A DNA stretch of 64,000 nt, from positions 496,001 through 560,000 of the forward strand of contig JASCOH010000001.1 of NCBI GenBank assembly GCA_029959295.1, in the 5' to 3' direction. Positions 61,002 to 64,000 of this stretch are shown here, piece by piece. A program made the translations under genes and the position numbers. The notes below the pieces were generated by a model. That model did no database searches and was not told the DNA's origin. It worked only from the letters and a program-made list of their open reading frames with translations. Source of the DNA: Flavobacteriaceae bacterium PS02334 (GTDB lineage: Bacteria > Bacteroidota > Bacteroidia > Flavobacteriales > Flavobacteriaceae). Each line of letters starts with the position of its first letter. The first letter of the stretch is position 1.

Positions 61002-62192
61002 ATGCCTAAAATATCGAACAAGGGCCAGCAAATGCCGGAGTCCCCAATAAGAAAGTTAGTTCCTTATTCAGAAATCGCTAAGAAAAAAGGATACAAAGTG
61101 TATCATTTGAATATCGGCCAGCCTGATATCAAAACGCCTGAAGTAGCTTTAAATGCTGTGAAAAATGCAGATATTACTGTTTTGGAATACAGCCATTCCG
61201 CAGGATTTGAGAGCTATCGAAACAAGCTTTCCCAATATTATAAAAATCAAGGCTTGCCGATTGACGTAGCTGATATTATCATCACAACTGGCGGTTCTGA
61301 AGCGTTGCTTTTTGCCATGGGAACGACTATGGACCAAGGAGACGAAATCATCATTCCTGAGCCTTTTTATGCAAATTATAATGGATTTTCAACTGCTTCT
61401 GGCGTAAATGTTGTTCCAGTAATTTCTACTATTGACGAAGGTTTTGCACTTCCTCCTATTTCGGCTTTTGAAAAATTGATTACGCCAAAAACAAAGGCCA
61501 TCTTGATTTGCAATCCAGGAAATCCGACTGGTTATTTATATTCTAAAGAAGAAATTCTACAGTTGGCCGAGATCGTAAAAAAGCATGACTTGTTTTTAAT
61601 TGCGGATGAAGTTTATAGAGAATTTATTTATGATGGAGAAGAACATTTCTCAATTATGAATGTTCCTGGCTTGGAAGAAAATGCTATTATGATTGATTCG
61701 GTTTCAAAACGTTATAGCATGTGTGGCGCTAGAATTGGATGTATTGTTTCAAAAAACAAACAGGTAATGGCTGCGGCTATGAAATTTGCCCAGGCAAGAT
61801 TGAGTCCGCCGACTTTTGCACAAATTGCTAGTGAAGCTGCGCTTGAAACACCACAAAGTTATTTTGACGAAGTTATTACGGAATACAAAGATCGCCGCGA
61901 TACTTTAATTAGTGAATTGCAGAAAATTGAAGGCGTAAAAGTAGCGACTCCAAAAGGTGCTTTTTACTGCATTGCGAAGCTTCCTGTGAAAAGTGCTGAT
62001 GATTTTGCACAATGGCTTTTAGAATCATATGATTTCAACGGAGAAACGGTTATGGTTGCTCCTGCTGCAGGATTTTATTCTACTCCAGGTGTTGGTCTTG
62101 ATGAAGTGAGGATTGCTTATGTTTTGAAAAAAGAAGACTTGATTAAATCTGTAGAAATTCTTGGTGAAGCATTGAAAGTTTACAATAAATAA
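61002..62192 (+). CDS. Class I/II pyridoxal-phosphate aminotransferase
   Basis: A 396-residue fold type I aminotransferase close to aspartate aminotransferases. The PLP lysine Lys236 is in SVSKRYSMCGARIGC, and the phosphate-binding and Asn/Tyr residues are in CNPGNPTGYLY and LIADEVYREFIYDGE. The loop after the lysine is RYSMCG, where aspartate aminotransferases usually have TYAMTG, so the substrate is not certain. Start at 61002 (MPKISNKG); the frame is open to 60981 without an ATG. Terminators isolate it from the convergent adhesin gene. Confidence 0.87.
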   Translation: MPKISNKGQQMPESPIRKLVPYSEIAKKKGYKVYHLNIGQPDIKTPEVALNAVKNADITVLEYSHSAGFESYRNKLSQYYKNQGLPIDVADIIITTGGSEALLFAMGTTMDQGDEIIIPEPFYANYNGFSTASGVNVVPVISTIDEGFALPPISAFEKLITPKTKAILICNPGNPTGYLYSKEEILQLAEIVKKHDLFLIADEVYREFIYDGEEHFSIMNVPGLEENAIMIDSVSKRYSMCGARIGCIVSKNKQVMAAAMKFAQARLSPPTFAQIASEAALETPQSYFDEVITEYKDRRDTLISELQKIEGVKVATPKGAFYCIAKLPVKSADDFAQWLLESYDFNGETVMVAPAAGFYSTPGVGLDEVRIAYVLKKEDLIKSVEILGEALKVYNK

Positions 62193-62210
62193 GAAAGATT
62201 TATAAAATTA

Positions 62211-62239
62211 AAAAAGCCTCTTAATTGAGGCTTTTTTTT
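62211..62239 (+). terminator. Terminator after the aminotransferase
   Basis: Stem AAGCCTC / GAGGCTT with T-tract, 20 bases after the stop. Confidence 0.87.
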
Positions 62240-62272
62240 GTGCTTATATTTAATTCATTTCTATTATAAAAG

Positions 62273-62302
62273 AAAAAGGCTTCCAAATTGGAAGCCTTTT
62301 TT
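62273..62302 (-). terminator. Terminator after the T9SS type B protein
   Basis: Stem AAGGCTTCCAA / TTGGAAGCCTT with A and T tracts; back to back with the preceding terminator, one for each convergent gene. Confidence 0.85.
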
Positions 62303-62316
62303 ATAATCAAATTCTA

Positions 62317-64000
62317 TTATCGTTTCAGAGAGAAATGCGCTTTGAATTCTTTCATTACGTTATTCTCAAGATATTCTACTTTGAACCAGTAATCAGTAGA
62401 TGGCAGCATCTGACCGTTCATTGTTCCATCCCAGCCTCCATTTTCATCAGAGCTGATTTGTTTTACTAATTTACCATAACGGTCAAAGATGTAAATTCTT
62501 GCTTCGTCTCCTAGTCCTAGAATTGTCCATTTGTCGTGGATTCCATCACCATTTGGCGTGAAGAATTTAGGATAGTTAATTACTGTAACAGTCAACGGAA
62601 TAAATTCGTCACAGCCTCCAGCATTTTTATCGCGAATTTGTACTAAGTGATCTCCGGTAGCAACAGGCGAAAACACATTGCTATCTTGCCATTGACCTTC
62701 GTCAAGCCTGAATTCATACTCTCCTAAACTTAATAATTTATCAACAATTACTGTGATTGTAGCATTATCTGTAAAGTATCCAGTCACGCTAGCAGTTGCA
62801 ATAGCAGTTGAAGTTGGAGAAACTGTAACATCATCAGATTTTACTGAAATACAACCAGTGTCAACATTTGTAACAACTACACTATATATACCAGCTTGAT
62901 CAACAGGAATAACATTTGTAGTGTTATCAGTTACTGGGTAAGGTGCTCCGTCTTTTGTCCATTCAAAAGTATAGTTTCCTGCAGCAGGATCAACAGTTGC
63001 TGTTAATGCGAAAGTATTTAACGGCAAATTAGTGATAGGATCAAGACAGAAGAAACCGTCTTCTAATTTTACTTCAGGCAATTTGTTAACTGTCAATGTA
63101 AAATCTACTCTTGCAGGACAACCTGTTGTAGATGTTCTATTAATCACTAAAGCAATAATATCTTTTGTACTAGTAATATAGTTTGTGATATCAGGAATTG
63201 CTCTTGTATTAGCTGTTGTAACTCCTTCTGCCAAATCTAATAAATAATCTGGCTCATTATCATAGTAATGAATTGTAAAGTTAGCAGGCGCTGGAGTACC
63301 TAAAATGATATCATTTAAAGGTGTCAAATTAAATGTAGTTGAACCGTCATTTCTAACATCATTATCACAAGTTGTCAATAATGGCTCTGTTGGAGAAACT
63401 GGATTGGCAACTGCTGCTTCGTCCACAACTAAATTAAACGTTCCAACATTCACACAAGTTGTTGTATTGTTTACGACTCTTACCCAAATTGGTTCTGGAT
63501 TAGAAGTGTTTGTATATGAATTAGTTAAAAGTCCGGTAGCGGTACCGCCTTCGGCATTAACTTGAGAATCATAATAAGTAAATGTATAATCACTTGGAGT
63601 TAATCCGCTAGCGATAACATTGATGTTATGATCACTTAAAGTAAAAGTATGTACTCCTGTGCTACCAACAACACAAGCAACAAAATCTTTAATTACACCA
63701 TTGACACCTAAAGCAGGTAAAGGATTCACCGATAATTTAAGTTCAACGATTTGATAACAGCTTTTTGCAGTCGGGTTTCCAACATTAGTTGCAACTAAAA
63801 CATAAATAGTCTGATTGAAAGGAACCGTACTTGTAAAGTTTGTTGGTGTTGGAATTGCATTCGGGAACGTTGTTCCTTGTTCTCCATCCAAGACAGCTTG
63901 ATTTCTATCAATATAATAAAAGAAAGATACGTTTGTAGCTAGATTTCTAATATAATTTTCTCTTATGGTTAAATCAAATTGCGTAAGACCATCGCCAGGA
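62317..64000 (-). CDS. T9SS type B sorting domain protein, C-terminal part (5' end outside window)
   Basis: The frame remains open to the window edge, so the start is beyond 64000; the first in-frame TTG at 63891 is internal. At least 561 residues are visible. They form repeated Ig-like/SprB-type or PKD-like modules (each with a pattern like AVANPVSPTEPLLTTCDND or VELKLSVNPLPALGV) and end in the gliding-motility C-terminal domain: YPKFFTPNGDGIHDKWTILG, IYIFDRYGKLVKQISSDENG, then WFKVEYLENN and HFSLKR. This is the type B signal of the type IX secretion system. It is probably a large surface adhesin or cargo. Confidence 0.9.
   Translation of the reverse strand, partial: PGDGLTQFDLTIRENYIRNLATNVSFFYYIDRNQAVLDGEQGTTFPNAIPTPTNFTSTVPFNQTIYVLVATNVGNPTAKSCYQIVELKLSVNPLPALGVNGVIKDFVACVVGSTGVHTFTLSDHNINVIASGLTPSDYTFTYYDSQVNAEGGTATGLLTNSYTNTSNPEPIWVRVVNNTTTCVNVGTFNLVVDEAAVANPVSPTEPLLTTCDNDVRNDGSTTFNLTPLNDIILGTPAPANFTIHYYDNEPDYLLDLAEGVTTANTRAIPDITNYITSTKDIIALVINRTSTTGCPARVDFTLTVNKLPEVKLEDGFFCLDPITNLPLNTFALTATVDPAAGNYTFEWTKDGAPYPVTDNTTNVIPVDQAGIYSVVVTNVDTGCISVKSDDVTVSPTSTAIATASVTGYFTDNATITVIVDKLLSLGEYEFRLDEGQWQDSNVFSPVATGDHLVQIRDKNAGGCDEFIPLTVTVINYPKFFTPNGDGIHDKWTILGLGDEARIYIFDRYGKLVKQISSDENGGWDGTMNGQMLPSTDYWFKVEYLENNVMKEFKAHFSLKR

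Overview
The window comes from a Flavobacterium-like member of the Bacteroidetes (Flavobacteriaceae). The evidence is as follows. The DNA is AT-rich. Shine-Dalgarno sites are largely absent, and many genes are instead preceded by the Bacteroidetes -7 promoter box TAnnTTTG. Two proteins end in type IX secretion system (T9SS) sorting domains, and several small families typical of flavobacteria occur (a LETM1-related biofilm protein, DUF4920, TPR-AraC hybrid regulators, DUF1573). It looks like ordinary chromosome with a few accessory patches. No tRNA or rRNA gene, CRISPR array, transposase or prophage was found. Both ends of the window cut through a gene.

Layout. 1-5.3 kb: a fatty acid beta-oxidation cluster in the order fadN-fadA-fadE. 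5.3-14.6 kb: two tandem DUF5670 mini membrane proteins, a DUF4142 lipoprotein, a LETM1-related protein, a SulP transporter with a beta-carbonic anhydrase, the divergent dps/oxyR pair, and a block with mnmD, a CxxCH lipoprotein and a DUF4920 lipoprotein. 14.9-25.8 kb: ilvE, a MazG-like pyrophosphohydrolase, hxlR/DUF1304, an M49 peptidase lipoprotein, yaaA, and a Crp/Fnr regulator followed by pirin, YceI, a small receiver-like protein and OsmC. 25.9-27.6 kb: a convergent type II restriction-modification pair. 27.8-33.3 kb: two small flavobacterial proteins, a 21-bp minisatellite, rluD with a PASTA protein, ddl, an accessory insert containing a toxin-antitoxin pair whose toxin has an in-frame stop, and coaD. 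33.4-40.2 kb: a 1,658-residue T9SS cargo with an internal duplication, and a TPR-AraC membrane regulator. 40.5-46.2 kb: housekeeping genes (PhnA-like, DEAD-box helicase, M14 peptidase, Nudix, pyrE, SRPBCC). 46.3-49.7 kb: a compact red-light-sensing operon (response regulator, heme oxygenase, bacteriophytochrome kinase). 49.7-56.1 kb: birA, rsfS-ftsH, and a membrane-lipid operon (LUD, cdsA, psd, ACBP, exported superoxide dismutase). 56.1-64 kb: valS, a candidate structured RNA, DUF1573, an aspartyl protease with a PDZ domain, an aminotransferase, and the 3' part of a large T9SS type B adhesin-like protein.

How the genes work together. Oxidative-stress functions recur: dps and oxyR, YaaA, OsmC, and a lipoprotein superoxide dismutase. 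The phytochrome operon is self-sufficient for its chromophore, because heme oxygenase makes the biliverdin bound by the kinase, and its output is a stand-alone receiver. Intergenic regions are dotted with several families of palindromic repeats. The observations most worth a second look are the structured element upstream of valS, the R-M pair, the broken toxin, the duplicated T9SS cargo beside its likely regulator, and the 21-bp repeat open on both strands.
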